Origin: Defluviitaleaceae bacterium
GTDB taxonomy: Bacteria > Bacillota > Clostridia > Lachnospirales > WQUN01
Assembly: GCA_009779755.1 (NCBI GenBank)
Contig: WRDO01000031.1
Span: 1-34,214, forward strand
Reading direction: 5' to 3'
DNA: 34,214 nucleotides
How positions within the stretch are numbered: the first letter of the stretch is position 1; the number at the start of each line of letters is the position of its first letter. The position numbers and the translations under genes are program-made. Under the pieces are notes generated by a model that worked only from the letters and a program-made list of their open reading frames with translations, had not been told where the DNA came from and made no database searches. Positions 21,978-34,075 of the stretch are shown in pieces.

Positions 21978-22916
21978 ATGAAATTGATATGCTTTGATAA
22001 TATATCTGTGGCAAACGGTGTGTTTTACGGCGGAGACGCGGGCGCAAAAGATGCTGTTTTATATGAAAACAATGTTTGGATGTTAAAATACCCAAAAACC
22101 ACACGTGACATGATAAATCCGCAAATTTCCTATACCACCAGCCCGCTAAGCGAATATTTGGGTTCAAGCATATACGTTTCCTTAGGTTTTCCCGTACACG
22201 ATACGTTATTGGGTGTGCGGAACAATAAAATGGTCGTCGCGTGCAAGGATTTTACGAGAAGCGGCGATGAATTGTGGCAGCCGGCTCGGCAGTTGATTCA
22301 TTTCCATTACTTAAAAAACAGCTTCATGGCAAGCGATTTGGAATCCTATTCCGGTTCGGGTTCGGAAACTCTTTTGGATGAAGTTCTCGCTGCCGTTAAC
22401 GGACAAATTAACTTACGTACCGTTCCCGGCGTTACCGAGCGTTTTTGGGATATGTTTGTCGTGGACGCTTTTATCGGGAACAATGACCGCAACAACGGTA
22501 ATTGGGGACTGTTATTAAACCCGTTAAACGGTGAAATGTCGCTTGCCCCCGTGTACGACAACGGCAACGCCTTTTTTAATAAAAGCGGCGCGGTGCAAAT
22601 GGAAGGGCATTTAAACGACGTTAATATTATGATAAACCTTGCGTACAAAAATCCCCGTTGTGTATATAAATACACAAGCATAGACGGCACGGGGGAAAGA
22701 ATAAATCCCTTTGTTTTTATTAAACAGCGTGACAACCCCGATTGTACCGCCGCAGCCGAACGCTTCTTGCAACGCGTGGATATGAAGCGCATTAAAGCCA
22801 TCATCGAAGAAGTCCCCGAAACCTACGGTGCGTTGTCGGTGATGCCTGCGGTGCAGAAGGAATTTTATATTGAACTGCTGCGCTTACGGTTAAAATTTTT
22901 GACGCAAGAACTATAA
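21978..22916 (+). CDS. HipA/CtkA-like protein kinase
   Basis: A 312-residue protein. DAFIGNNDRNNGNWGLLL carries the HipA-type catalytic loop (D-R-x-x-x-N) and APVYDNGNAFF the metal-binding D-N-G. The N-terminal part (DAVLYENNVWMLKYPKT) contains the ATP-binding lysine region. Such single-chain HipA-like kinases resemble Helicobacter CtkA and the kinase half of HipBA toxins. No HipB-like antitoxin gene is adjacent; the neighbour is a small membrane protein 13 nt downstream. AGGAAGG precedes the ATG. Confidence 0.8.
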   Translation: MKLICFDNISVANGVFYGGDAGAKDAVLYENNVWMLKYPKTTRDMINPQISYTTSPLSEYLGSSIYVSLGFPVHDTLLGVRNNKMVVACKDFTRSGDELWQPARQLIHFHYLKNSFMASDLESYSGSGSETLLDEVLAAVNGQINLRTVPGVTERFWDMFVVDAFIGNNDRNNGNWGLLLNPLNGEMSLAPVYDNGNAFFNKSGAVQMEGHLNDVNIMINLAYKNPRCVYKYTSIDGTGERINPFVFIKQRDNPDCTAAAERFLQRVDMKRIKAIIEEVPETYGALSVMPAVQKEFYIELLRLRLKFLTQEL

Positions 22917-22929
22917 AAGAGGTGTAACA

Positions 22930-26603
<3,674 letters not shown>

Positions 26604-26677
26604 AAAGGGGTAACAAATATGTACACATTGGAAAACCGCAAATTTTTCAAATGCACGGCGAAGGAACGGCATCCTGC

Positions 26678-27325
26678 ATGGACGTTGTCCATACCATTGT
26701 CGAGTTGGCAAACACCGCGCGCAGGGAAGGCGTGCTGGCACTGGAGGAACGCGCCATTTATACGGACGACCTTTTTATAAAAAAGGGGCTGATGCTGATT
26801 GTGGACGGCACAGACCCCGCGTTGGAGGATAAGCCGCGTACAAGAATCGCTCAACCCAAATGGAAAAACAAATGCGATAAAATCCGTGCCCGCAGCCGTG
26901 CGCAAGCCAAGGAAATCAAACACCTGGTTGAAACCGTCAACCGCCAATCCGCCCGGATAACCAAGTTGACAAACGACCTAGACCGGTACAAAGGGGAACA
27001 ACCGCAGGAACCGCAAGATGGAGACAATCCCGAATCCGAAAGAACGTTCATCTTCGAGGATTTTCTTGCCTTCCCCAACCGCGATTTGCAAATAATCATG
27101 CGCGAGGTTGACCAAGCCGACCTTTCCATTGCCTTAAAAGGCGCGTCCGAAGCCTTGCAAGCCCACTTCCTCGCCAACCTGTCAATGCGCCTCGGCCAAT
27201 TCACTATGGAAAGCATGACACTCACAGAAGTGCGCATGACGGACATAGAGGAAGCACAACAAAAAATCATCCACATTGCGCGCCGCTTACAGGACTGCGG
27301 CGAAATTAGAGGTGACTTGTCATGA
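26678..27325 (+). CDS. MotA-segment / FliG-C fusion protein
   Basis: A protein of about 215 residues. Residues 1-50 (VVHTIVELANTARREGVLAL and IKKGLMLIVDGTDPALED) match the cytoplasmic region of MotA, the flagellar stator that touches the rotor. Residues 60-105 are a charged coiled-coil. Residues 120-213 (FEDFLAFPNRDLQIIMREVD, ALKGASEALQAHFLANLS, DIEEAQQKIIHIARRL) match the FliG C-terminal domain, the rotor part that MotA contacts. Membrane helices are absent. ATG at 26678 follows AAGGAACGG; an in-frame ATG at 26651 would add nine residues. A good ribosome site precedes another ATG at 26620, but that frame closes early. Confidence 0.75.
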   Translation: MDVVHTIVELANTARREGVLALEERAIYTDDLFIKKGLMLIVDGTDPALEDKPRTRIAQPKWKNKCDKIRARSRAQAKEIKHLVETVNRQSARITKLTNDLDRYKGEQPQEPQDGDNPESERTFIFEDFLAFPNRDLQIIMREVDQADLSIALKGASEALQAHFLANLSMRLGQFTMESMTLTEVRMTDIEEAQQKIIHIARRLQDCGEIRGDLS

Positions 27326-28008
27326 AAAAATACGACGTGTTCCTGTTCGACGCGGACAATACCTTGTTCGATTACGACGCCGCGGAAAAAAACGCCCTCA
27401 CTGTTATGCTCGCGCGTTACGGCTTGCCCTACAACGAGGAACTGCATGAAAAATACCGCGAAATCAACGCCGCCGTGTGGGCGGCCTTCGGGCGCGGCGA
27501 AATGACGAAAATACAATTACAGCACATCCGCTTCCAACGGCTGTTCGCGTACATGGGTACAGAAGATGACGCTTCCGCTTTTAACGACGGCTACCTTGAA
27601 GAACTCGGCAAAGGCTCACAGCTCATCGATGGCGCGTACGAAATATGCAAAACTATCACCGAACGCGGCAAGACCCTCTATATCGTAACCAACGCCATCC
27701 TCAAAACCCAGCAGAACCGTATCAAACACTCCGCCATCAGCCCCTTCATTTCCGATTCCTTTATCTCCGAAGTGGTGGGCTACGAAAAACCCCACATAAA
27801 ATTTTTCGAACACGTCCTCGCCCACATCCCGCCCACCAAAAAGGAAAACATCCTCGTCATCGGCGACAACCTGCACGCCGACATCCAAGGCGGCATCAAC
27901 GCCGGGCTGGACACCTGCTGGTGTAATTTTCGAAAGGAAACGAACAAAACGGGGATAATACCGACATATGAAATTATTAGTCTTGGGGAGATAGCCGGGT
28001 TTGTGTGA
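27322..28008 (+). CDS. yjjG: YjjG-type HAD phosphatase
   Basis: A 228-residue HAD hydrolase. FDADNTLFDYDAAE (nucleophile D10, acid D12) is the YjjG-specific opening; IVTNA is motif II, YEKPHIKFF motif III and VIGDNLHADIQGG motif IV. YjjG enzymes are noncanonical pyrimidine nucleotidases that remove damaged or toxic nucleoside monophosphates. It overlaps the fusion gene by 4 nt (ATGA), so the two are co-expressed. Confidence 0.85.
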   Translation: MKKYDVFLFDADNTLFDYDAAEKNALTVMLARYGLPYNEELHEKYREINAAVWAAFGRGEMTKIQLQHIRFQRLFAYMGTEDDASAFNDGYLEELGKGSQLIDGAYEICKTITERGKTLYIVTNAILKTQQNRIKHSAISPFISDSFISEVVGYEKPHIKFFEHVLAHIPPTKKENILVIGDNLHADIQGGINAGLDTCWCNFRKETNKTGIIPTYEIISLGEIAGFV

Positions 28009-28028
28009 TTCTTCCCTTATGCTATAAT
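28001..28028 (+). promoter_or_regulatory. Promoter of the toxin-antitoxin pair
   Basis: TTGTGT (28001-28006), 16 nt, TATAAT (28023-28028), overlapping the end of the HAD gene. The nearby TTGTCATAATAATGAC (28030-28045) contains an imperfect GTCAT-ATGAC inverted repeat that could be the autorepression operator. Confidence 0.55.
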
Positions 28029-28073
28029 ATTGTCATAATAATGACTAAATTCTATATGGAAGGATTGGTTTTT

Positions 28074-28355
28074 ATGGTAGGGTTCATGCCTGACGTAAAA
28101 CCGTCAACAAGCATACGGCACGATTATAATTTGTTTTCTAAGCATTGTCGGGAATCACATACGCCCGTTTTATTGACAAAAAACGGTGAGGCGGATTTGG
28201 TCGTAATGAGCGTCGAAACATATCAAAAAATAATGGCAAGGCACAGATTGGGACAAATGCTTGCCAAAGTGGATAAGGACATCGCCGCAGGTATACCCAT
28301 GCGTGATTTTGAAGATGTGTTCTCCGATATCGGGGAGCGGATTAAACATGCGTAA
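28074..28355 (+). CDS. Phd/YefM-type antitoxin
   Basis: A 93-residue protein with the Phd/YefM pattern: PSTSIRHDYNLFSKHCRESHTPVLLTKNGEADLVVMSVETYQKI, then a helical C-terminal tail that wraps the toxin. ATG at 28074 follows GGAAGGAT. It overlaps the toxin gene by 8 nt. It should repress the pair's promoter. Confidence 0.88.
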   Translation: MVGFMPDVKPSTSIRHDYNLFSKHCRESHTPVLLTKNGEADLVVMSVETYQKIMARHRLGQMLAKVDKDIAAGIPMRDFEDVFSDIGERIKHA

Positions 28356-28671
28356 AATCAAGATATCGGAGGATGCGTATTTCGACATAGAAGAAATCTT
28401 TTCCTATATATCCGCGGATAATAAAAAAGCGGCAAGCGAATTACGCAAGCGGATATACAAAGGAATTAAAGCGTTAACCAATTTCCCGTATAAATATCCG
28501 GCAGTCCAAGCGGATGACGCATCGGGTGCGGAACGGGGATACCGTTATATGGTGGTTAACCCCTATATCGTATTTTACCGCGTCTTGGATGACGCAATTA
28601 TCGTAGCGCGGATTCTCCATTCACGGCAGAATTGGCTGCATCTGTTATTTGGTTACAATGGTGAAAATTAA
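28348..28671 (+). CDS. ParE/RelE-family toxin
   Basis: A 107-residue protein with the ParE/RelE fold pattern: KIKISEDAYFDIEEIFSYIS, then KALTNFPYKYPAV and YRYMVVNPYIVFYRVLDDAIIVARILHSRQNW. The end IVFYRV...RILHSRQ is the family's hallmark. It is translationally coupled to the Phd/YefM antitoxin. Gyrase poisoning (ParE) or mRNA cleavage (RelE) cannot be told apart from the sequence alone. Confidence 0.88.
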   Translation: MRKIKISEDAYFDIEEIFSYISADNKKAASELRKRIYKGIKALTNFPYKYPAVQADDASGAERGYRYMVVNPYIVFYRVLDDAIIVARILHSRQNWLHLLFGYNGEN

Positions 28672-28677
28672 TGGTTA

Positions 28678-28756
28678 CGGAAACACCAACTCCGGGTACT
28701 TATCCCGCATATGGTTGATCGCGGGCTTCAATTCCTCGGACCCATCGCAGCCGTCC
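28678..28756 (-). pseudogene. Duplicated 3' scrap of the GH5 gene
   Basis: These 79 nt match 30007-30085, the last part of the GH5 gene at 29998, at 73 positions, and lie in the same orientation. Only the C-terminal codons are present. The fragment ends next to the truncated RelB/DinJ frame, so a recombination event joined the two. Confidence 0.8.
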
Positions 28757-28769
28757 GCAATGTGATTGC

Positions 28770-29035
28770 CGGATCGGGGGAGAATAGAAGCCGAATCTTT
28801 ATTCACAAGAATCGGCCTTTCCATGTCATCGGCGATTAACGTATTTTTCCGTCAAGGGGTACGCGAACAGGCGATTCCGTTTGAATTAAAGCCTTACGAT
28901 TCCTTTTACAAAAACCCCGAATCTATGGCGGCGCTGGAGGAATCCAAGCGGCTCATGAAAGACCCCCATGCAAAAACCTTTAAGTCAACGCAAGCATTGG
29001 TGGATGATTTGTTGAACGGTGAAGAAGTGAAATAG
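28770..29035 (+). pseudogene. Truncated RelB/DinJ antitoxin
   Basis: The frame encodes IEAESLFTRIGLSMSSAINVFFRQGVREQAIPFEL and a normal tail ending in DDLLNGEEVK, which is the RelB/DinJ ribbon-helix-helix family. The conserved first 15 or so residues (the DNA-binding strand and a start codon) are missing, replaced by the GH5 scrap. The only possible starts are non-ATG and lack a ribosome site. No YafQ/RelE gene follows. Probably a dead remnant. Confidence 0.75.
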
Positions 29036-29053
29036 ATAATAAAATGGGAGCCT

Positions 29054-29854
29054 ATGATGTATAAAGACGACTACCTCTCCACCAAAGCAATAATCCAATT
29101 TATTGATTGGATTGAATCAATTTTGGATGTACCCCGATCATTTAACCATTCATATCACCACATAAAAGAGAATAAACGATATACATTTGAAAATTTATTT
29201 GAAGCCTATAAAAAATACGATTGGAAGCGGAAACACACGATTGAAGAATTATCGATCACCTTAAAGAAAAGCCTAATTGGTTTGGATGAACAAGCATGTT
29301 TAAATACTTGCAATATGATATTGGAATGGGGTGGCGTTAAGAATATGGGAAACATAAAACGCCTTTCCATATTAAGCCCGAATTTATGCGCGTATTTGCT
29401 TGCTATACGGGAAAGGATGGCAATGAACTTACCGTTACAAGATTACTTTACCCCCGAAATACATATGACTAGCGGTTTTTCAAAGATATATTCCGCGTGT
29501 GTGGACGAATTTATTATTTATGATAGCCGCGTGGCAGCTTCACTAGGCTTGTTGGTGAGGACATTTTGCATAAATTATAAACTTCAAGTCATCCCGCATG
29601 AATTGAAGTTCGCATGGTCTAACGGGCGGGGAAGGAAAACAAGAAACCCTAGCTTTGACGGATATTCCTTTCCTAAAATAAAAATTCATAAAAAAAATGA
29701 GTACTTAGAAAATAACATAAAAGCAAATTGGTTATTGTCTAAAATAACAAATTCAACAAAATCAAAGTTTGCAAGCATAGAACCGCACGACCACCGCTTA
29801 CGCGCTTTGGAAAAATCATTATTTATGCTTGGTTATGATATAAGCCAAAAATGA
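29054..29854 (+). CDS. Hypothetical AT-rich gene
   Basis: A 266-residue protein, mostly helical, with no motif I recognise. Notable segments are SFNHSYHHIKENKRYTFENL, ILEWGGVKNMGNI and the positively charged WSNGRGRKTRNPS. ATG at 29054 follows GGGAG. Its AT-rich codon use differs from the lacZ/GH5 neighbours, and it lies between a broken antitoxin and a GH5 gene, so recent acquisition is likely. Confidence 0.65.
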   Translation: MMYKDDYLSTKAIIQFIDWIESILDVPRSFNHSYHHIKENKRYTFENLFEAYKKYDWKRKHTIEELSITLKKSLIGLDEQACLNTCNMILEWGGVKNMGNIKRLSILSPNLCAYLLAIRERMAMNLPLQDYFTPEIHMTSGFSKIYSACVDEFIIYDSRVAASLGLLVRTFCINYKLQVIPHELKFAWSNGRGRKTRNPSFDGYSFPKIKIHKKNEYLENNIKANWLLSKITNSTKSKFASIEPHDHRLRALEKSLFMLGYDISQK

Positions 29855-29997
29855 TTGAAATATTTATTTGAAGATATATTTTTTATAAACTTCCAACCCA
29901 CACGGCACCCGCCCCGCAGGAGTCATCGCGCCGCAAGGCACGACTTTCACAGAGTGGCTTGCGGCGCGATACCCCGAGAGGGGCGAAGTTAGCACGG

Positions 29998-31065
29998 TTA
30001 TTTCAGCGGAAACACCAATTCCGGGTACTTATCCCGCATATGGTTAATCGCGGGCTTCAACTCCTCGAACCCACCGCAACCGTCCACGCGGTTCGACGTC
30101 CAAGGCATTACGCCCTGCCATCCGTTATCAAAGGCGTTTTGGTAATCCTCCGTAAGCGTATACCCCGCCGAACCGTTGGCGGCACATTCGCCCAACACGG
30201 CGGGCTTGGGGGGCCACAAGCCCCAACCGCCGGAAGCAGGCGAACCGAAGGGCTTGACTTGGAAAGGTGAACCGTAATTCTTGCCCACCCAATCGTAATA
30301 ATGTACGGAGTAGAAATCGATGTAAGCGTTTTTATTCGGATAAATATTTTGTAAGAAAGCGTCGGAAACCTTGTCCCCTTCGTAGCGGGCGTTGTCTTCA
30401 TAGCCTTCGAAACCGTCGGAATGGTACTTGGGGAAGGAGAGCCCGACGGTTACGGGCACGTCGGAATTTTCATGGATGGCTGCCGCCGCACGGGCGAAAT
30501 AGCGGGAAAGGTCCGCCCACGCCAAATTGCCTCGGTGTTCCTCTTCGTGTGCCCAATCGGGCTCGTTCATCAAGTCGATACTCCACAGGTATGGATTTTC
30601 TTTGTAACGCAACGTAAAGGGGATTACGTAATGCTTGACGAAGGCATCGACCTTTTCGTCGGTCAGCACCATTTTGCGCCAGCGGCTTGCGTCGGGGCGT
30701 TCGTTGTTGCGGTTTTGGAAATGGTCGAAGGAGGTCAGCGTCGCCATGATGTAGATTTGGTGGCGTTCGGCGGCGGCGAAGAAGAGGTCGAGGTCGTCCC
30801 AATGCTTCTGCGACGTACCGCTTACCATGCCTTCCTCGTCGATGATGACCGCGCCTTGGTTGTTGTTGCAGTTGACCCATACGCGAGTGGCGTTGAGCCC
30901 GTTTTCGTGCAGCAGTGCGAAGTGTTCGTTCCACCACGCATCGTTATATTCGCCGCCGAAGTCGTTCCACTTGTTCCACGGGGTGTTTGCCCCGTTGATC
31001 CAAATCCGCTTGCCGTCCACCATGAAATGCTCACCTTGGATGGTGATTTTTTTATTTGCGCCCAT
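29998..31065 (-). CDS. GH5-family glycoside hydrolase (mannanase/cellulase-like)
   Basis: A 355-residue TIM-barrel protein with IDLMNEPDWA (acid/base Glu in N-E-P) and PAVLGECAANG (nucleophile Glu). The opening FMVDGKRIWINGANTPWNKWNDFGG is typical of GH5 and related beta-mannanases. There is no signal peptide, so it would act on short oligosaccharides in the cytoplasm. The ATG at 31065 is used; AGGAGGG lies rather far upstream (about 13 nt), and a TTG at 31104 would be too close to the promoter. It is transcribed divergently from the GH172 gene. Its 3' end has a partial duplicate at 28678-28756. Confidence 0.85.
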   Translation of the reverse strand: MGANKKITIQGEHFMVDGKRIWINGANTPWNKWNDFGGEYNDAWWNEHFALLHENGLNATRVWVNCNNNQGAVIIDEEGMVSGTSQKHWDDLDLFFAAAERHQIYIMATLTSFDHFQNRNNERPDASRWRKMVLTDEKVDAFVKHYVIPFTLRYKENPYLWSIDLMNEPDWAHEEEHRGNLAWADLSRYFARAAAAIHENSDVPVTVGLSFPKYHSDGFEGYEDNARYEGDKVSDAFLQNIYPNKNAYIDFYSVHYYDWVGKNYGSPFQVKPFGSPASGGWGLWPPKPAVLGECAANGSAGYTLTEDYQNAFDNGWQGVMPWTSNRVDGCGGFEELKPAINHMRDKYPELVFPLK

Positions 31066-31103
31066 TTTTGCGGTATCTCCCTCCTGATATGTTGTGCGCT
31101 TCA

Positions 31104-31131
31104 ATTATACGCTATAATGGAAACATTACAA
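31104..31131. promoter_or_regulatory. Back-to-back promoters GH5 / GH172
   Basis: Minus strand: TTGTAA (31131 to 31126), 16 nt, TATAAT (31109 to 31104). Plus strand: TATAAT (31113-31118) with a weak -35 near 31089-31094. The two -10 boxes are only 3 nt apart, so the two polymerases exclude each other. Confidence 0.6.
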
Positions 31132-31160
31132 TCTCATTACATTTTATAAGGAGCTGCCCC

Positions 31161-32267
31161 ATGTTTGATTTATCGAACATCACCCGCGTTACCGAAGGCA
31201 CCACGCGCCTCTTTTCCCCCGAAAACGTGTACGCCGAAAAAGGCAAGGGCGGCATGGCCGACACGGTTGACGCCCCGCAGGAGGAAGTCGCAAAAATCGG
31301 CCAGCAATGGGAAAACAACAAAGCCGCCCGCGAGCTGGGGCAAAAATGGAAGGTGCGCCCCTGCATTACCATCCCCGTAGGCCATACCGCCACGATCATG
31401 GACACCGCCGGCCCGGGGCGCATCACGCACATATGGTTTACCGTGGACCAAAAACGCTTCCGCGATTTGATCCTGCGCATGTATTGGGACGGCGAAGCAG
31501 AGCCCAGCGTGGAATCGCCCGTGGGTGATTTCTTTTGCTGCGGTTTTTCGAAGGCATTGGCGATTACCGCCTTGCCCATCAACGTCAACCCCACCGGCGG
31601 CATGAATTCCTATTTCCCCATGCCCTTCCGCCAATCGGCGAGGATCACGGTGGAGAACCGCGGCGTGGAGGATTGCGGCGGCTTCTTCTACGCGATTTCC
31701 ATGGATGAAGCCCCCGTAGCCGACGATGAGGCGTATTTCCACGCCAAGTTCCGCCGCACCAACCCCCTGCCCTACGGTGAGGATTATCTGATCATCGACG
31801 GGATCAAAGGTGCGGGCCACTACGTGGGCACGCAAATCGCTTGGCAGCAGAATTCGAACGGCTGGTGGGGCGAGGGCGAGGTGAAAGCGTTTATTGACGG
31901 CGACAAAGAATTCCCCAGCTATTGCGGCACGGGTACGGAGGACTACTTCGGCGGTGCGTGGTGTTACAATGCCAATTATTCCGCGCCCTTCCTCGGATAT
32001 CAGGACTTGATGACGCTTGGTTTGTTCGGGCAAAAACGCGAAACCAATGTGGCAGGCAATCGCCACTCCATGTACCGCTTCCATATCATGGACCCGATAC
32101 GTTTTAAAAAGGATTTGCGTATTGTCGTGCAAGCCATCGGCTGGCGCAGCGAATGGCGGTATTTGCCGCTGCAGGATGATATTTCGTCGGTGGCGTATTG
32201 GTACCAATCCGAGCCGCACGTGAAATTTGAAAAGTTAGGCGGCCGAAACGCCTTGGAAGTGATATAG
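31161..32267 (+). CDS. DUF2961 / GH172-family protein
   Basis: A 368-residue protein with the DUF2961 double jelly-roll pattern: GPGRITHIWFTVD, LRMYWDGEAEPSVESPVGDFF, NSYFPMPFRQSARITVEN and YCGTGTEDYFGGAWCY, which holds the catalytic glutamate. GH172 enzymes act on fructofuranose- or arabinofuranose-containing glycans. No signal peptide is seen. AAGGAG precedes the ATG. It is followed after 3 nt by the HD-APH gene. Confidence 0.88.
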   Translation: MFDLSNITRVTEGTTRLFSPENVYAEKGKGGMADTVDAPQEEVAKIGQQWENNKAARELGQKWKVRPCITIPVGHTATIMDTAGPGRITHIWFTVDQKRFRDLILRMYWDGEAEPSVESPVGDFFCCGFSKALAITALPINVNPTGGMNSYFPMPFRQSARITVENRGVEDCGGFFYAISMDEAPVADDEAYFHAKFRRTNPLPYGEDYLIIDGIKGAGHYVGTQIAWQQNSNGWWGEGEVKAFIDGDKEFPSYCGTGTEDYFGGAWCYNANYSAPFLGYQDLMTLGLFGQKRETNVAGNRHSMYRFHIMDPIRFKKDLRIVVQAIGWRSEWRYLPLQDDISSVAYWYQSEPHVKFEKLGGRNALEVI

Positions 32268-32270
32268 GGG

Positions 32271-34019
32271 ATGTATGAAACCGTAAAGGAACGCTTCCTC
32301 GCTTATACCCGTTCATTGTCTCTAACCCAAGAACAACGCGAAGTCGCGGACGTGATTAAGCTCGACCATACCCTGCGTGTGGTCGAGCTTTCTGAAATTC
32401 TGGCGCGCTCCGTGTTCGGCGACAATCAAGAATGTATCGAATTGGCGAAAACCATCGGTTTATTGCACGACATCGGCCGTTGGGAGCAGGTGCTTTTGGC
32501 GGGCGCGTTCAGCGATACGCAAAGCGACCACGGTGAAATGGGTGCAAGTGTCGTGGTGCGTACCGGTATATTGGATGGCTTATCCCTTTCGGGGTCAGAA
32601 GATAACTCCGACCAAGCCTTGATCCTGACAGCCATCCGCCAACATAATAAAAAATATTCGGATACACACGACGATCGTACGCAAACGTTCGTGGACATCG
32701 TACGCGACGCGGACAAAATCGACGGCTTTTATGTAAACGTCAAGAATTACAGCCTGTCGGGCGACGAGTGGAAAAGGATGCTCCCTTTCTTCCTCCCGTT
32801 TACCCATGAATTAAGGCTGTCCGAAAATATATACAACGCCATCATGGAAGAGCGGCTGGCGGATTCCGCCGAGCGGCAAACGGTCATCGACTTTCGGTTC
32901 TTCATCATGGCGTGGGTGTATAACCTCAAATTGGAAAAAAGCATGGAAATCCTCCGCGAAAAAGGATACATCCACACCCTGTACAACGACATCCCCAACC
33001 CCGACGAGCGCATGACACGGGCTTACAAGAAAATCTGTGATTTCATAACGCCTAAATTTTTATTCACCCGGGAGATTGCGGATTGGGACGCGTGGGGGAA
33101 GGTTTTCCAATCCGCCGAAGCCTTTACACCCCTTGCCGCGCATATCTTTGGAAAGGAAAAGCTACCCTTCGCACCGCTGGAAAATACGACCCCCGGCACG
33201 AACGCCGTTTTTAAATCCGGCGAATACGTTATCAAAATCTTCGCGCCCCACGCCGCCGAAGGGGCTACCCTGCGGGAGACCTTCGGCACGAACGTGGGCG
33301 TGGAGCTGTTCGGGATGCGGTGGGCGGAGGCGCAGGGCGTACCCGCGCCGCGCCTCATCGCCCACGGGGAAATTAAGGATAAATATAACTTTAAATACAT
33401 GATAATGGATTACATCAAAGGCGAGTTGTTTAACGACGTGGAAAAACGCCTGACCTGCGACGAAAAGGTCATCATCGGGCAAAAGGTACGCGCTATTACC
33501 GACAAATTGAACCAACCCTGCGAAAATTTTAACAAAATTGACATGATGGAATACGCCTTCGCCGACCCTTCATGGGAGGACGAAGGCTTCCCCGCGTCCT
33601 TCCAAGCGGAACGGATGGCGTATTTACGGGACTTTGACGCCGATGCGTACAAGTACCTGCGAGCCTCCGATGCCGACGCGTATGAAAAAGTATACTGCCA
33701 CGCGGACTTCCACGGGGAGAATATTTTGGTGGACGAAAACTTGGACGTATACCTCGTGGACTTCGCCGATGCTATGTACGCCCCTGCGCAATATGAACAA
33801 GTGTACGTCGTAAGCGCGTTGTTCTGCTTCGAAAAACCGTACATGCAGGGTTATTTCGGCAAATATGCCGCGGAGGAAATCGTGGATTTGTGCATGACGT
33901 GGCTACCCATACACGTATGGGGACATTCCACGATTGCCGGCCATTTTAAGCCCGTGTCGGAAATCACATCGCTTGAGGTCTTGCGGGAAAAATTACGCGC
34001 TTTAATCGAAAAATCATAG
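32271..34019 (+). CDS. HD phosphohydrolase fused to APH-type kinase
   Basis: A 582-residue two-domain protein. The N-terminal half has the HD metal site (LDHTLRVVELSEIL, then LLHDIGRWE, then VRDADKIDGFY). The C-terminal half is an aminoglycoside/choline-kinase-like domain: KYMIMDYIKGELF, CHADFHGENILVD (catalytic loop) and VYLVDFADA (the D-F metal motif). Fusing a phosphohydrolase to a small-molecule kinase suggests opposing or sequential steps on one substrate. It starts 3 nt after the GH172 gene, so it is co-transcribed, and a terminator follows. Confidence 0.85.
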   Translation: MYETVKERFLAYTRSLSLTQEQREVADVIKLDHTLRVVELSEILARSVFGDNQECIELAKTIGLLHDIGRWEQVLLAGAFSDTQSDHGEMGASVVVRTGILDGLSLSGSEDNSDQALILTAIRQHNKKYSDTHDDRTQTFVDIVRDADKIDGFYVNVKNYSLSGDEWKRMLPFFLPFTHELRLSENIYNAIMEERLADSAERQTVIDFRFFIMAWVYNLKLEKSMEILREKGYIHTLYNDIPNPDERMTRAYKKICDFITPKFLFTREIADWDAWGKVFQSAEAFTPLAAHIFGKEKLPFAPLENTTPGTNAVFKSGEYVIKIFAPHAAEGATLRETFGTNVGVELFGMRWAEAQGVPAPRLIAHGEIKDKYNFKYMIMDYIKGELFNDVEKRLTCDEKVIIGQKVRAITDKLNQPCENFNKIDMMEYAFADPSWEDEGFPASFQAERMAYLRDFDADAYKYLRASDADAYEKVYCHADFHGENILVDENLDVYLVDFADAMYAPAQYEQVYVVSALFCFEKPYMQGYFGKYAAEEIVDLCMTWLPIHVWGHSTIAGHFKPVSEITSLEVLREKLRALIEKS

Positions 34020-34055
34020 AAAGCCTTGAACGGTTTTACATTCAAGGCTTTCTAT
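34016..34055. terminator. Bidirectional terminator
   Basis: A perfect 15-bp inverted repeat (ATAGAAAGCCTTGAA at 34016-34030 with its complement at 34041-34055) and a 10-nt loop between two convergent genes. Confidence 0.85.
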
Positions 34056-34075
34056 ACATAGTTCGATTAATAACG

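Noticed and set aside
28766..29035. Functional RelB/DinJ antitoxin starting at a TTG
   Set aside because: The conserved N-terminal strand is missing and the upstream DNA is a GH5 fragment without a ribosome site.
31170..32219. Long minus-strand open frame inside the GH172 gene
   Set aside because: Antisense shadow in a high-GC gene; no family features.
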